A stretch of 64,000 nt of DNA from Mycolicibacterium mengxianglii (lineage in GTDB: Bacteria; Actinomycetota; Actinomycetes; Mycobacteriales; Mycobacteriaceae). Shown in pieces: positions 29,001-37,265 of the stretch. A program made the translations under genes and the position numbers. The DNA lies in contig NZ_CP065373.1 of NCBI RefSeq assembly GCF_015710575.1, positions 5,456,001 through 5,520,000 of the forward strand, written 5' to 3'. The stretch's first letter is position 1; the number at the start of each line of letters is the position of its first letter. The notes under the pieces were generated by a model that saw nothing but the letters and a program-made list of their open reading frames with translations, had not been told where the DNA came from and searched no databases.

Positions 29001-30127
29001 CCGATCCCCGTTCCGGGACGTGTTGCCAAGCGCAGCACGGTGATTCCAGCGCGTCCCTTCTGTCCGGTCACGCCCTCCCACGCCTCAGGGGTGCCGGTGT
29101 TGTCGTCGACGATGACCCAGTGGGGCCCCAGCCCCGACGCGCCCGCGGCGGCCTCCATGGCCGACGGCATCGACAGCGGGCTGCTGCCTGCCGGCGGCGC
29201 CCACGGACCGCGGCCCTTGCGGTGCAGTTCTGCGTCCAGCGCCTCTTCCAGCTCAGTCGGTGAACTGAACACCAGGCGGCGCAGGCCGCAGGCATCGAAC
29301 ATCTCGTCGTGCTGGTTGTGTGGCAGCCAGACCAGCCACGACCACGCTTCCGGGTGCCGGGTCACCACCATCAGCTTGACGTCGTTGGGGCTGTGATAGA
29401 CGGCCAGGCCCGACAACACGGCGCGCATCATCGCCCGTAGCTGCCCGAGGTCCTCGGACTGGAAGCTGAACCCCGGGCGTGAACGCAGGCTCAGCACCTT
29501 CCCGATTCCTCGGATCTTGCTCTGTTCGAGGATGAAATCCCTCAGCGCACCGCCGGTGACGGGTTCGAGTTCCTCCCCGACCGGCACATCCGGCCACTGC
29601 AGCGAGACCGCTGAGTCCGCCGCCTGCTGTACGCCGATGCCGAGGCGGACGTCGAGGAAGTCGGGGTCAGCCGGCCGACGTTCCCACATCCGCGGGCCAC
29701 CGATGACCGTGTCGAGCTGCTGCGGGTCGCCGTGGACGAACAACTGGCTGCGGCGCTGGTCCTGGGCTGCGCGCTGCACCTCGTCGCGGTCCTCGTCGAG
29801 CTGGCGGAGGTAGACCCGGCGCTGCTTCTCCTGCTCTCCCCAGCTGATTTTGCGGGCGCGACCGAACCGGCCGCTGAACATCATTGCGGCGAAGCCGACG
29901 AGGCCGACCATGGGGAAGATGCCGGACTGCAGCGAGCGGACCCCCGAGGTGTACATCACGACCAGCGTGCCGATGATGCCCACCAGCAGCGCGGGGATCG
30001 CGATCATCAAGAGGATGTTGCGTGGTTCGCGTTCCGGCAGTTCCAATGGCGCGGCGACGGCAACCCGCGCCGGCGGCACCGTCGGCACGGACGTGCGTGG
30101 GCCGCGAACGAATCCCCGTTTGGACAT
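26045..30127 (-). CDS. eccC2: ESX-2 type VII secretion FtsK/SpoIIIE ATPase EccC (single chain)
   Basis: This 1360-residue motor protein has two N-terminal transmembrane helices (about residues 38-85) and a DUF/stalk region. Three FtsK/SpoIIIE ATPase domains follow, with Walker A motifs GTSGSGKSE (near 499), ATAQRGKSTT (near 864) and GRGQCGKTTT (near 1159). The first domain has a complete Walker B with Glu (LLVIIDEYLEL). The second has VIDNFGEL and the third LIDDEQEL, so they look regulatory or substrate-binding. It recognises Esx signal sequences and powers export. It is one chain, as in ESX-2, -3, -4 and -5, not split as in ESX-1. It starts two bases after the eccB stop. Confidence 0.95.
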   Translation of the reverse strand: MSKRGFVRGPRTSVPTVPPARVAVAAPLELPEREPRNILLMIAIPALLVGIIGTLVVMYTSGVRSLQSGIFPMVGLVGFAAMMFSGRFGRARKISWGEQEKQRRVYLRQLDEDRDEVQRAAQDQRRSQLFVHGDPQQLDTVIGGPRMWERRPADPDFLDVRLGIGVQQAADSAVSLQWPDVPVGEELEPVTGGALRDFILEQSKIRGIGKVLSLRSRPGFSFQSEDLGQLRAMMRAVLSGLAVYHSPNDVKLMVVTRHPEAWSWLVWLPHNQHDEMFDACGLRRLVFSSPTELEEALDAELHRKGRGPWAPPAGSSPLSMPSAMEAAAGASGLGPHWVIVDDNTGTPEAWEGVTGQKGRAGITVLRLATRPGTGIGYNGGDEQFQLREGRLRHRGAFYAVADMLAESTADRYARALARWAPMSAGELSEMDSQGGELLRALGISDPRNLDVDRLWAESRGRGDPKWAMVPVGVKVGGEMQHIILRAKDFGGFGFHSVVIGTSGSGKSEYFLSLCNGIALTHSPETFIVIFVDMKFESAAQDLEGLPHVAGSLSNLGKDDRHLADRMRKAINGEIARRYALFKNAGARDANEYEEMRLAGRDLEPVPILLVIIDEYLELFHHHADWIDLVIHIGQEGRGCNVFFTLGGQRLDLSSLSKAKSNIAFRVALRAETAEDSRDVIGSDAALHLPSKENGYALLKVGPRELDQFRCFYVSAPFVVPKKNVEVDKTIDVSFRQPRSLTWEYQPLSDEDSSALAVADEPAEPDEFLFHADGFKKKKLLDVIRESLLAHPARAPHQIWLPPLEVSQRADELVYQWRGKPWHVDYGDNPGLVFPVAIEDIPEDHLQQVHVIDAEMDNIMVVATAQRGKSTTLMTLMTTAALMYRPERVTFFCIGASLYPVEEYPHVAGVVSLTDTEGVSRTIATLEGLIRAREAAFKHFQIDISEFRERRFGAAGGAGTDPNDKFGDVFLVIDNFGELYEKDFGLGDRAITLARQGLSYGIHVITSANAWLIGQKQALLNVSNARIQLRLSNPDETQMGTGMEHRRAARHTLDRPGFGLTRHGHEILVGVPEIIGPSGEVVGTRQVGAVIAGSTGAGKVEKLARLPERVALRQVVEAFAGTPAAADPLNIPFAIGESGLQPVALPARATPNLLVVGRGQCGKTTTLAALGQAVTQLYTPEQAQITIIDPKTTLIGKVQGPHVRAYAYTVDDIDQVIGGLAAELYQRLPPSGLSQEELLNRQRWEGPNHFVLIDDEQELRPNGVLGKQAATAPLWGLIERSREIGLHVITARLPGNWAGVSVMNPFMQKLTGARTPTLFMDNDPATVKVFARTSAQQLPPGRGLLVTTEGDIEGVLVGSPE

Positions 30128-30129
30128 GG

Positions 30130-31623
30130 CTAACCTCCCGCGTTCGCCTGGTTGGCATCCGGTATCAGCGCGACCTGCCCGCCGCCCGGCAGCGTGTCAC
30201 GGGCCAGCAGCGCCGCGTCCCGACTGATCGCCGGGCCGGCTGCGAAGGTGCGCACGATCGGCCAGGGTGCCTGCACCGCGCTCGCCGGGTCCAGGCCCAG
30301 GGCGCGCAAAGTTCCTTCGTCCCAAGTGATTCCGAAGCGCACCCCCTGCGGGGAGATCCAATACAGACTCTCGCGGGTGTCCGAGGTGGCGACCCCGCTG
30401 GTGGTGGCGACGAAGTTCGCCGCGCCGGGCAGCACCAGGGTCTGGTCGGCGACGACGGAATCCGGGGCCCGGTCATCCCGGACCAGGCGCACGATGCCGG
30501 CGTCCATGGACGGGGGCACCGGCAGTCCCTTACCGCTGATCACCGAGATGGTCGCCTGACGGTCCGTCGAGAGTTTGGACCAGCCGACACAGGTGACCGG
30601 ATTGGCCGCGGTGTCGACGAACTCCAGCTTGGTCTGTGGATAGAAGTCGACGTTGAGCACGTCGACGTCCGGGATACCGACCAGCCTGTTCGGCGAAATG
30701 AGTTGCGGGGTAGGCGAATTCTGACTCAGAGAGGTCCGCAGCAGATCGGCGACCAGTGCGCTGATCTGCTGGATCCCCTGCGGCAACAGCACGTAGAAGC
30801 CACTGACCGATCCGCTGGCGTCCCGGGACTCCAGGACCGTCCCGACGGTGGCGTCCGGCAGCCACCGGGACGGGGCTCCGACGTCGGGAATCTGGGGAAC
30901 CACGATCGGTTCGGTGGCCGGTAACGCGTCGAAGAGCGCGTTGGACATGGCCACCGGGAACGTCGTGCCCGGGTCGAGGCCGAGGTTGAACGTCAGCGAG
31001 CGGTCGCCGGCATCGATGCGCGATCGGTGCCCGCCCCAGATCACGTAGGTCTGTCCGTCGTGGGTGGCGAGCACCGCCTGGTTGGGCGACATCGGAGCGG
31101 CCCGGCCCGCACCCGACAGGGGGCCGGCGATCGACGTCACTGTGGGCGGTCCACTGGCGCCCCGCACCGGGGCGGTATCGCATACCGCCCACGCCGACGC
31201 TCCGCCTGAGACCCGCAGATCGCTTGGTACACCGGGGATACCGACCATCGGACCGGTCGGATACTTGGCGATCTCGGCCGCGCTGACCCAGGCCGGCGCG
31301 CCCGCGTTCCCGGTGACCAGCCGTGCCGAGGTCAGGTTCAGCGCCGGATACAGCCTGCCGTTGAGCTTCGCGTACACCGCGCCGGTCTGTCGGTCGCCGA
31401 TGATCGCCGAGTCACCGACCAAACCGGCGGGCTTGAGCACATTCAGCAACGCCATCCACGCGATGCCGATCAGCACGAAGACCACGCCGAGGGCAACGGC
31501 CGCCTGCTGCTTGCGATCGTCGTGCTTCATCCGCACCGAGAACCGGGTGATCGCAGCCTTCAGCCGACGGTTGTAGAACAAATGGCCAGAGTTCTGGTCC
31601 CGGTTGGAGAGGTTCAGTGGCAC
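30130..31623 (-). CDS. eccB2: ESX-2 type VII secretion membrane protein EccB
   Basis: This 497-residue protein begins MPLNLSNRDQNSGHLFYNRRLKAAITRFSVRMKHDD, a typical EccB N-terminus. One transmembrane helix (about residues 42-64) and a large periplasmic domain of R-type repeats around a central core follow. The paired Cys residues (CDTAP and CVGW) are likely to form the conserved disulfide. EccB dimers cap the periplasmic side of the ESX complex. It is the first core component of the operon; 184 non-coding bases separate it from the YbaB-like gene upstream. Confidence 0.94.
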   Translation of the reverse strand: MPLNLSNRDQNSGHLFYNRRLKAAITRFSVRMKHDDRKQQAAVALGVVFVLIGIAWMALLNVLKPAGLVGDSAIIGDRQTGAVYAKLNGRLYPALNLTSARLVTGNAGAPAWVSAAEIAKYPTGPMVGIPGVPSDLRVSGGASAWAVCDTAPVRGASGPPTVTSIAGPLSGAGRAAPMSPNQAVLATHDGQTYVIWGGHRSRIDAGDRSLTFNLGLDPGTTFPVAMSNALFDALPATEPIVVPQIPDVGAPSRWLPDATVGTVLESRDASGSVSGFYVLLPQGIQQISALVADLLRTSLSQNSPTPQLISPNRLVGIPDVDVLNVDFYPQTKLEFVDTAANPVTCVGWSKLSTDRQATISVISGKGLPVPPSMDAGIVRLVRDDRAPDSVVADQTLVLPGAANFVATTSGVATSDTRESLYWISPQGVRFGITWDEGTLRALGLDPASAVQAPWPIVRTFAAGPAISRDAALLARDTLPGGGQVALIPDANQANAGG

Positions 31624-31807
31624 CCTCGATATCCCTTCAGCGCGCTGATTCCCACCCGGCCGTCGCCTCCCGTCGGCACGCCGAAACTGTTTTCGTTTTC
31701 ACCATGATGGCGGTAAGTGCCGAATTTTGGCGCCGATTTGCGGACACTCGGACGCACAGCGCTGGTACGGCAGAGCCGCGAGTGACAGCTGATTCCTCCG
31801 TGGCTCA

Positions 31808-32098
31808 TCAGTGCAGCCCGCCGCCGTATCGTGCCTCGTTGTCGGCCCGGGCCTCGTCCCGCAGCGCGGCGAATGCCAGGTTGAGTCGGTCGGCGAGTTC
31901 ACCGTGGGTGTATTCGGCCATCACAGTCGGATGCAGCGTCAATTCGAGCAATCGTCCGTCGGAATTGGCCACCGCTTGAATATCGCCGAGATCGACACTG
32001 AAGGTGACATTTTCGGCCTCGGCGACCAATTTCTCCCAACGGTCGGCGGCGGCACTCAATTCGCGAAGAACCTCGTCGACGAGGGCGCGATCATCCAT
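31808..32098 (-). CDS. YbaB/EspL-like small protein
   Basis: This 96-residue protein resembles the YbaB/EbfC fold of small dimeric nucleoid-associated proteins: a charged N-terminal helix, VTFSVDLGDIQAVANSDGRLLELTLHPTV (beta region) and a C-terminal helix with LADRLNLAFAALRDEA. ESX-1 encodes a protein of this type, EspL (Rv3880c). The ATG at 32098 is supported by GGGAAC just upstream. It lies upstream of eccB on the same strand and is probably part of the ESX-2 transcription unit. Whether it binds DNA or acts as a secretion accessory factor is unknown. Confidence 0.7.
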   Translation of the reverse strand: MDDRALVDEVLRELSAAADRWEKLVAEAENVTFSVDLGDIQAVANSDGRLLELTLHPTVMAEYTHGELADRLNLAFAALRDEARADNEARYGGGLH

Positions 32099-32242
32099 CG
32101 GTTCCCGTTTCCCGCAAGCGCCGTGCGCCCCGGCCCGACCCCGGCATTCTCGAAGTATGCCCAGCGCCAGCAACCGGGTCAATTCATGTTGTCAACAACG
32201 TGAGCGGGGTCCCCGGCACGCCGGGGGACGCTCTCAGCAATC

Positions 32243-33340
32243 TCAGGTCAAGGCCTGGAACCATGCGAAGTGGTAATTGGCCGCCTCCAGGTCCCCGGTC
32301 GCCAGGGCCTGCGTGGCCGAAAGGAGCAAGCAGTTCAGCAGTAGGCCGGGGTCGAGGCCCGGGTAGCGGGCCAGCAGCTGGTACCGGGCGGTGTCGAGGT
32401 GTACCCGCAACACGTCCAGTTCGGCCTCGACCACCCCGGTTCCCGAGGACGCCGCTTTGGCCAGGGTGTGGGTGATGCGTGGCAGCCCGTCACGCCGGCG
32501 GGTGGCCTCGACGAGCTGCCGGCCGAGGTCGGTCACCTCAGGTGCCACCCGCACCCCGCGACCCGGCTCCGAACCGCTGCTGCCGCTGCCGAACGCGTCA
32601 CCGGGGCGGTACGTCACAACCGGGTCGGCCGACCCCAGCAGAGCCCGCAGATTTCCCGTGCGCCGCGCCGGCGGGAGCACCTCGACACCAGCGGGCAAGT
32701 CGATCCCCGGCGGTATCCAGCCGTTGGCCACGTCGGTGACCACCAGGGTGCTGCCGTCGGTCCGCACGCCCGCCCCCCACCGCACTCCTGGCTCCTGGCG
32801 AGCGAGCCCGTCGATGAGCCGGTGCAGTCGCTGTTCCACCGATTCCTCTGGCGCCGAGGGGATCACGACCACCGCCGGATCAGGCTCGTCATCGCCGGCC
32901 TCGACGAGGTGCGGATCCAGACGCGGGATCACTCCGGTCTGGTCTTCGGCGGCGGAGTCGAGGCGGAGGAATTCGGTGGTCGGGCTGAGGGCTTCCTTGC
33001 GTAACTGGCGCACAGTCGATTCCACCCGCAGCACCGCGAAGGTCCGGGCCACGTTGATCACCCGGTGCTGTTCGGCGCGACGGATCGGCTCGGCCAGGTC
33101 GGCTTCGTTGAGGACCCGTAACTTGTGGTTGGCGGAGTCGGCGATCCGGTGCAGGTCACGTTTCAAATACGCTGCGAGCGTGGCGGTCTCGGTTGTCGCC
33201 TGGTCCAACTCGGCCGGCCACAGCCCACCCAGCACCCAGGGGGTGCAGTCCTCGGGGCTGCGGAAGGTCGGCACCGAGAGCGCCTGCTCCGTTGCCCTCC
33301 GCATCCGCTGCCGCGCGGACCGACGTCCGAATACCGCCAC
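32243..33340 (-). CDS. ESX-2-associated conserved protein (Rv3899c type)
   Basis: This protein of about 365 residues has no catalytic motif I recognise. It has an N-terminal helical, charged region, a middle domain with RWGAGVRTDGSTLVVTDVANGWIPPGI and PAGVEVLPPARR, and a helical C-terminus ending YPGLDPGLLLNCLLLSATQAL. These features recall M. tuberculosis Rv3899c, just beyond eccB2, and related proteins in other ESX loci. The start is uncertain (GTG 33340 chosen; the reading frame is open farther upstream but runs into the reverse of the MFS gene). It is on the same strand as eccB and may be the first gene of the ESX-2 operon. Confidence 0.6.
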   Translation of the reverse strand: MAVFGRRSARQRMRRATEQALSVPTFRSPEDCTPWVLGGLWPAELDQATTETATLAAYLKRDLHRIADSANHKLRVLNEADLAEPIRRAEQHRVINVARTFAVLRVESTVRQLRKEALSPTTEFLRLDSAAEDQTGVIPRLDPHLVEAGDDEPDPAVVVIPSAPEESVEQRLHRLIDGLARQEPGVRWGAGVRTDGSTLVVTDVANGWIPPGIDLPAGVEVLPPARRTGNLRALLGSADPVVTYRPGDAFGSGSSGSEPGRGVRVAPEVTDLGRQLVEATRRRDGLPRITHTLAKAASSGTGVVEAELDVLRVHLDTARYQLLARYPGLDPGLLLNCLLLSATQALATGDLEAANYHFAWFQALT

Positions 33341-33384
33341 CCGGGCCAGGGTACCGGCGTTGCGCCCGGCCCGTCTTTCGGTCG

Positions 33385-34706
33385 CTATGCCAAGACGGGG
33401 GCGCTCAGCTCGGCGCCTTTCGTATCCGGTAGCAGGTACGTCACGGTCAGGCTGACCCCGACCAGCACCGCCATCATCAGACCGATCGCGGTGATGCCGA
33501 AGACGTCGACCAACGGGCCCGCGATCAGTGGGGGCACCGCACCGCCGACGATGCCGCCGAGGTTGAAGGCCAGCCCGGCGCCGCTGTAGCGGTACCGCGT
33601 CGCGAAGATCTCCGGCAGAAACGCCGCCATGGGACCGCTGGCGATTCCGAGGATCGCATAGGTGCCGACGATGGCCAGCCCGAACAGCAGCGCCGACCCC
33701 GTGTTCATCAATGGCATCACGGCGAACGACCACGGCACAGCCAGGCAGAAGCCGGTCAGGATGAGCTGCCGCCTACCCACGACGTCGCAGAACCAGGCCG
33801 ACAAGGCGGTGCACACCAGCATCGCGACACCACCGAGCACCCCCACCGACAACACCAGCTCACGCGGATGGCCGAGAATCGTTGAGGCGTAGCTCATCAG
33901 ATAGGTCCCGCCCATGAAACTGAACGTGAACACCCCGATCATGCACCCCGAGGCCAACAGCGTCTGACGCAGCTGCGCATTGAAGAGCTCGGACAGCGGG
34001 GCCGGCAGCGGCCCCTCGGCCTGGGCGGCGACGAAAACGGTGTCTCCTCGATACTCACGCGGATGTACAGCGCGATGATCAGCAACACGGCGCTGAACAC
34101 GAACGGCACCCGCCAACCCCAGGACATGAACGTCGGGTCGGTTTCCCCGACGGTGAGGTTGACCAGCAGAAACACCAGATTGCCCAGCACCAGCCCGGCG
34201 CCCACCCCCAGCTGGGTGAACATTCCATAGCGGCCACGTTGTTCGGGCGGGGCGTATTCCGCGCTCAGCAGTGCCGATCCGGCCCATTCCCCGCCCACGG
34301 CGAAACCCTGAAGCAGCCGCAACAACATCAGCAGCAGGGGTGCCGCGAGCCCGATCGAGTCCGCACCGGGCACCAACCCCACCGCAACGGTGGACAGTCC
34401 CATGATCGACAGCGTGGCGACCAGGGTTCGCTTGCGGCCCAACCGGTCTCCGAAGTGTCCGAACACCGCCGCACCGACCGGTCTGGAGAGAAACGCCACC
34501 GCGAAGGTCGACAACGACGCGACAGTGGCCACCGTCGGGCTCAGGCTCGGGAAGAACACGTCGGGGAAGACCAGCGCGGCGGCGGTCCCGTAGATGAAGA
34601 AGTCGTAGTACTCGATCGCGGTGCCGACGAAGCTGGCCAGCGCCACCCGCCGCATCGAAGCCACCGGGATGGCAGTCTGCGTCACAGGGGCATTGTGCCC
34701 AATCAC
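33385..34706 (-). pseudogene. MFS metabolite:H+ symporter (MHS family), one frameshift as written
   Basis: Two overlapping frames together encode a complete transporter of about 440 residues with twelve membrane helices. The N-terminal part (ALASFVGTAIEYYDFFIYGTAAALVF, GDRLGRKRTL, QGFAVGGEWAGS) is typical of the MHS subgroup that carries proline, betaine, alpha-ketoglutarate or shikimate-like acids. The frame breaks after VSIEETP and continues as VFVAAQAEG; adding one G at about 34039-34041 (plus strand) restores the frame. This is either a recent frameshift or a sequencing error. The GTG start at 34706 is a best guess. The substrate cannot be deduced. Confidence 0.8.
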
Positions 34707-34824
34707 AGTCTCGACACCTTCACCCCGGCTGCACAACTGCGTTGTTCGCGCAGTTCCGGATCTGGTCGCGGAGTCAGTGCCGAATGCTCTGCCATGAGGG
34801 CGAGTGTGCGGCAATACTGGGTGG

Positions 34825-35211
34825 ATGGCTGATCGCAATGTCCTCGGCGGACCGCTGGAGCCGTGTGGCACCGACCCGATGACCGGCTTCTACCGGGACG
34901 GCTGCTGTTCCACCGGCGAGGAGGACATCGGAAGGCACACCATCTGCGGTGTGGTGACTGCCGATTTCCTGGAGCACCAGCGTTCCATCGGCAATGACTT
35001 GTCGACCCCGATGCCGAAGTACCGGTTCCCCGGGCTGGTCCCCGGCGACCGGTGGTGCGTCACCGCAGCCAATTGGGTTCGGGCCCAACAAGAGGGCCGG
35101 GCTTGTCCGGTGGTGCTGGCGGCCACCCACGAACGCGCCCTGGAGCTGGTGCCGTTGGCGGAACTGCGCAAGCACGCGGTCGACGTTCCCGACGACCTCG
35201 CGGGCCTGTGA
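34825..35211 (+). CDS. DUF2237 family protein
   Basis: This 128-residue protein matches DUF2237. It has NVLGGPLEPCGTDPMTGFYRDGCC near the N-terminus, CGVVTADFLEHQRSIGNDLSTPMP in the centre, and FPGLVPGDRWCVTAANWVRAQQ near the end. The conserved Cys residues and Gly-Asp-Trp segment are intact. Function is unknown in all members I know of. ATG 34825 is used rather than GTG seven codons earlier because family members start with the conserved NVLGG block. It ends three bases before the convergent kinase gene ends. Confidence 0.85.
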   Translation: MADRNVLGGPLEPCGTDPMTGFYRDGCCSTGEEDIGRHTICGVVTADFLEHQRSIGNDLSTPMPKYRFPGLVPGDRWCVTAANWVRAQQEGRACPVVLAATHERALELVPLAELRKHAVDVPDDLAGL

Positions 35212-35214
35212 GCA

Positions 35215-36561
35215 TTACGCCGGGCCGGTGATGTTGCCGCGACGCACATCGTCGCGACATTCGATGCGGCTCTTGCCGGTCTGCTGCACACAGACCCGCA
35301 CCTGCTGCTCGATATCGGGCGGATAGACCTCGTCGCCGGGGCCGGGCGTGACGGTGGGACTCGGGACGGTCCCCTGGTAGAGCGACCAGACGGGGGCGTT
35401 GATCGTGGGCAGCTGGGCGCAGTAGGCCTGCGCCCCAGCGGTACTCTCCCCCGCCGCGCCCAGCGGTTCACAGTCGGCGCCGATGATCACCACCGGAAGG
35501 TGTGGCACGCCTGTGGCTTGAGCGCTGTTGACTTCGGCGTTGCCGACTTCAGGGGGTTTTCGCAGTTCCAGCGCGACAACCGTCGCCACCAGCGCGACCA
35601 TCAGCACTGCCGCGGCGATAACGGCCGCCGCCACCGCCTTTCGCCGCTTGCGCGGCGGGTTGACCGGCCCGGATGCCGACGCCAGCTGGGTGGCGTCGGT
35701 GTCCCCGCCGTCGCGGCCGGAGACACCGAGTTGTTGTTCCAGCGCCCGCGCGAACTGCCGGCAGTTGGCGAACCGGTCCTTCGGCGATTTCGCGAGCGCC
35801 CGGACGAATACCGGGCTCAGAGCTGACAATTCGGGACGCCGCTCGCCGATATCGGGCGGATCGGCACTGATGTGCTGGCTGATCACCACCGCCTGGTTGC
35901 CGTGCTGGAACAGCGGCTTGCCGGTGAGCAGCTGGAAGGCGGTGGCGGCCAGCGCATACTGGTCGGCGCGGCCGTCGACATCGCCGCCCATCAATTGTTC
36001 GGGTGCGGCATAGGCCACCGTTCCGACGGCGACGTTGGTGGCGGTCAGCTTGCTGGTGTCGTCCACCCAGCGCGCGATCCCGAAGTCGGCGAGATAAATT
36101 CGCGGATGCTCGGAGTCGGGGTTGGTGATCAGGATGTTGGCGGGTTTGATGTCGCGGTGCAGCAGTAATCGTTCGTGGGCGTAGTCCAGCGCATCGGCGA
36201 TCGCGCGCACGATCCGGACCACGGCCTCCACCGGCATACCGTCCGGAAAGCGCTCGGTGAGCAGCTTTCCCGCATCGGTCCCGTCGATGTAGTCCATGGC
36301 GATCCACAGTTGTCCCTCGAACTCGCCGCGGTCGTGCACGCTGACGATGTGGGGGTGCGACAGGCCGGCGACGATGTCGGCTTCCCGGATGAACCGCTGC
36401 CGGTACTCCTCGTCCTCGATCACCGAGCCGCGCAGCACCTTGAGCGCGTCCCGGCGGGGCAGCCGCGGGTGCTGGCCCAGGTAGACCTCCCCCATGCCGC
36501 CGACGCCGAGGGTCGCCACGATCTGGTAGCCGGCGAAAACCTGACCGGTCTCCATGGGCAT
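35215..36561 (-). CDS. Transmembrane Ser/Thr protein kinase (Pkn family)
   Basis: This 448-residue receptor-like kinase has an N-terminal kinase domain (residues 8-270) with a glycine loop (LGVGGMGEVY), Lys41, Glu60, the catalytic loop HRDIKPAN (135-142) and DFG (159-161). All are intact, so it should be active. A proline/basic juxtamembrane segment, one membrane helix (about 308-330) and an extracytoplasmic domain of about 115 residues with several Cys follow, resembling sensor domains of PknF-like kinases rather than PASTA repeats. The ligand is unknown. Start 36561 was chosen because GYQIV follows closely. No operon partner is evident. Confidence 0.9.
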   Translation of the reverse strand: MPMETGQVFAGYQIVATLGVGGMGEVYLGQHPRLPRRDALKVLRGSVIEDEEYRQRFIREADIVAGLSHPHIVSVHDRGEFEGQLWIAMDYIDGTDAGKLLTERFPDGMPVEAVVRIVRAIADALDYAHERLLLHRDIKPANILITNPDSEHPRIYLADFGIARWVDDTSKLTATNVAVGTVAYAAPEQLMGGDVDGRADQYALAATAFQLLTGKPLFQHGNQAVVISQHISADPPDIGERRPELSALSPVFVRALAKSPKDRFANCRQFARALEQQLGVSGRDGGDTDATQLASASGPVNPPRKRRKAVAAAVIAAAVLMVALVATVVALELRKPPEVGNAEVNSAQATGVPHLPVVIIGADCEPLGAAGESTAGAQAYCAQLPTINAPVWSLYQGTVPSPTVTPGPGDEVYPPDIEQQVRVCVQQTGKSRIECRDDVRRGNITGPA

Positions 36562-36729
36562 CAGCGGCCGCCGCCGTCGGTTGACCGGCGGCACCGTGCA
36601 CTCGGCCGCAACCTCGCACTCAGCAAAGCCATCTCCCCACGCTGCATTGCTACCTGTTGGCCTCCGGCGCAGCTGAGTAAACCCCGTTGCGTCAGGCCGT
36701 GCAGGTTGAAGCTACAGCGGCGCGGTCCG

Positions 36730-37188
36730 TCAGCGGCGACGGGTGGCGACGAGTCCGGCTTCCAAGCGAGTGAGGAGGCGATTGGCCGCCTCGACGTCGC
36801 TGTCGTCCTCGCCGAGTCCGACGGCCAGGGTGTTGGCCCATTCCCGCTGGACGACCAGGAGGTTGCGGGCCGCCCTCGCGGTGGGGAACAGATTGATGCC
36901 GCGACCATCGTCGGGGTCGATTCGACGCTCGACGAATCCCCGCGACTCCAGCACCCGCAGTGCGGCACTGAGGTTGCTGCGCCGCAGGCCGGTGGCCTCG
37001 GCGACCGCGCTCGGCGTCGCTCCAGGGTGGGCGTCGATGTAGCGCATGACGTTGGCTTCCGATGGGTTCAGACTCACCGCGTCGGGGTCCTCGTAGCCCC
37101 GGGCCCGGATCTCCCGTGCGGCGCTGAGGATCAGCTGCGCCAGCTCGGCCAGCTTCCTCGCGCGGTCATCGAGGCCACTGTCGTCCAT
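36730..37188 (-). CDS. MarR-family transcriptional regulator
   Basis: This 152-residue winged-helix regulator has the MarR layout: an N-terminal dimerisation helix, then LNPSEANVMRYIDAHPGATPSAVAEATGLRRSNLSAALRVLESRGFVERRIDPDDGRGINLFPT, which includes the recognition helix and the DxR wing. It is divergent from a Bcr/CflA efflux gene with 77 bases between them that carry repeated AGTTATG motifs. The likely job is to repress both genes until a toxic ligand binds. Confidence 0.88.
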   Translation of the reverse strand: MDDSGLDDRARKLAELAQLILSAAREIRARGYEDPDAVSLNPSEANVMRYIDAHPGATPSAVAEATGLRRSNLSAALRVLESRGFVERRIDPDDGRGINLFPTARAARNLLVVQREWANTLAVGLGEDDSDVEAANRLLTRLEAGLVATRRR

Positions 37189-37208
37189 CTCACAATGCTA
37201 CCTCGCGT

Positions 37209-37238
37209 AGTTATGTTGCTATAGTTATGACCCCATAA
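37209..37238. promoter_or_regulatory. Candidate MarR operator
   Basis: Two AGTTATG direct repeats (37209-37215, 37223-37229) lie 14 bases apart, and the second begins an inverted repeat TTATG-ACCC-CATAA (37225-37238). This AT-rich cluster in the divergent promoter region is a plausible binding site for the MarR regulator encoded beside it. Confidence 0.6.
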
Positions 37239-37265
37239 TTACTGCCGGTAACGCAAGGACACCCC

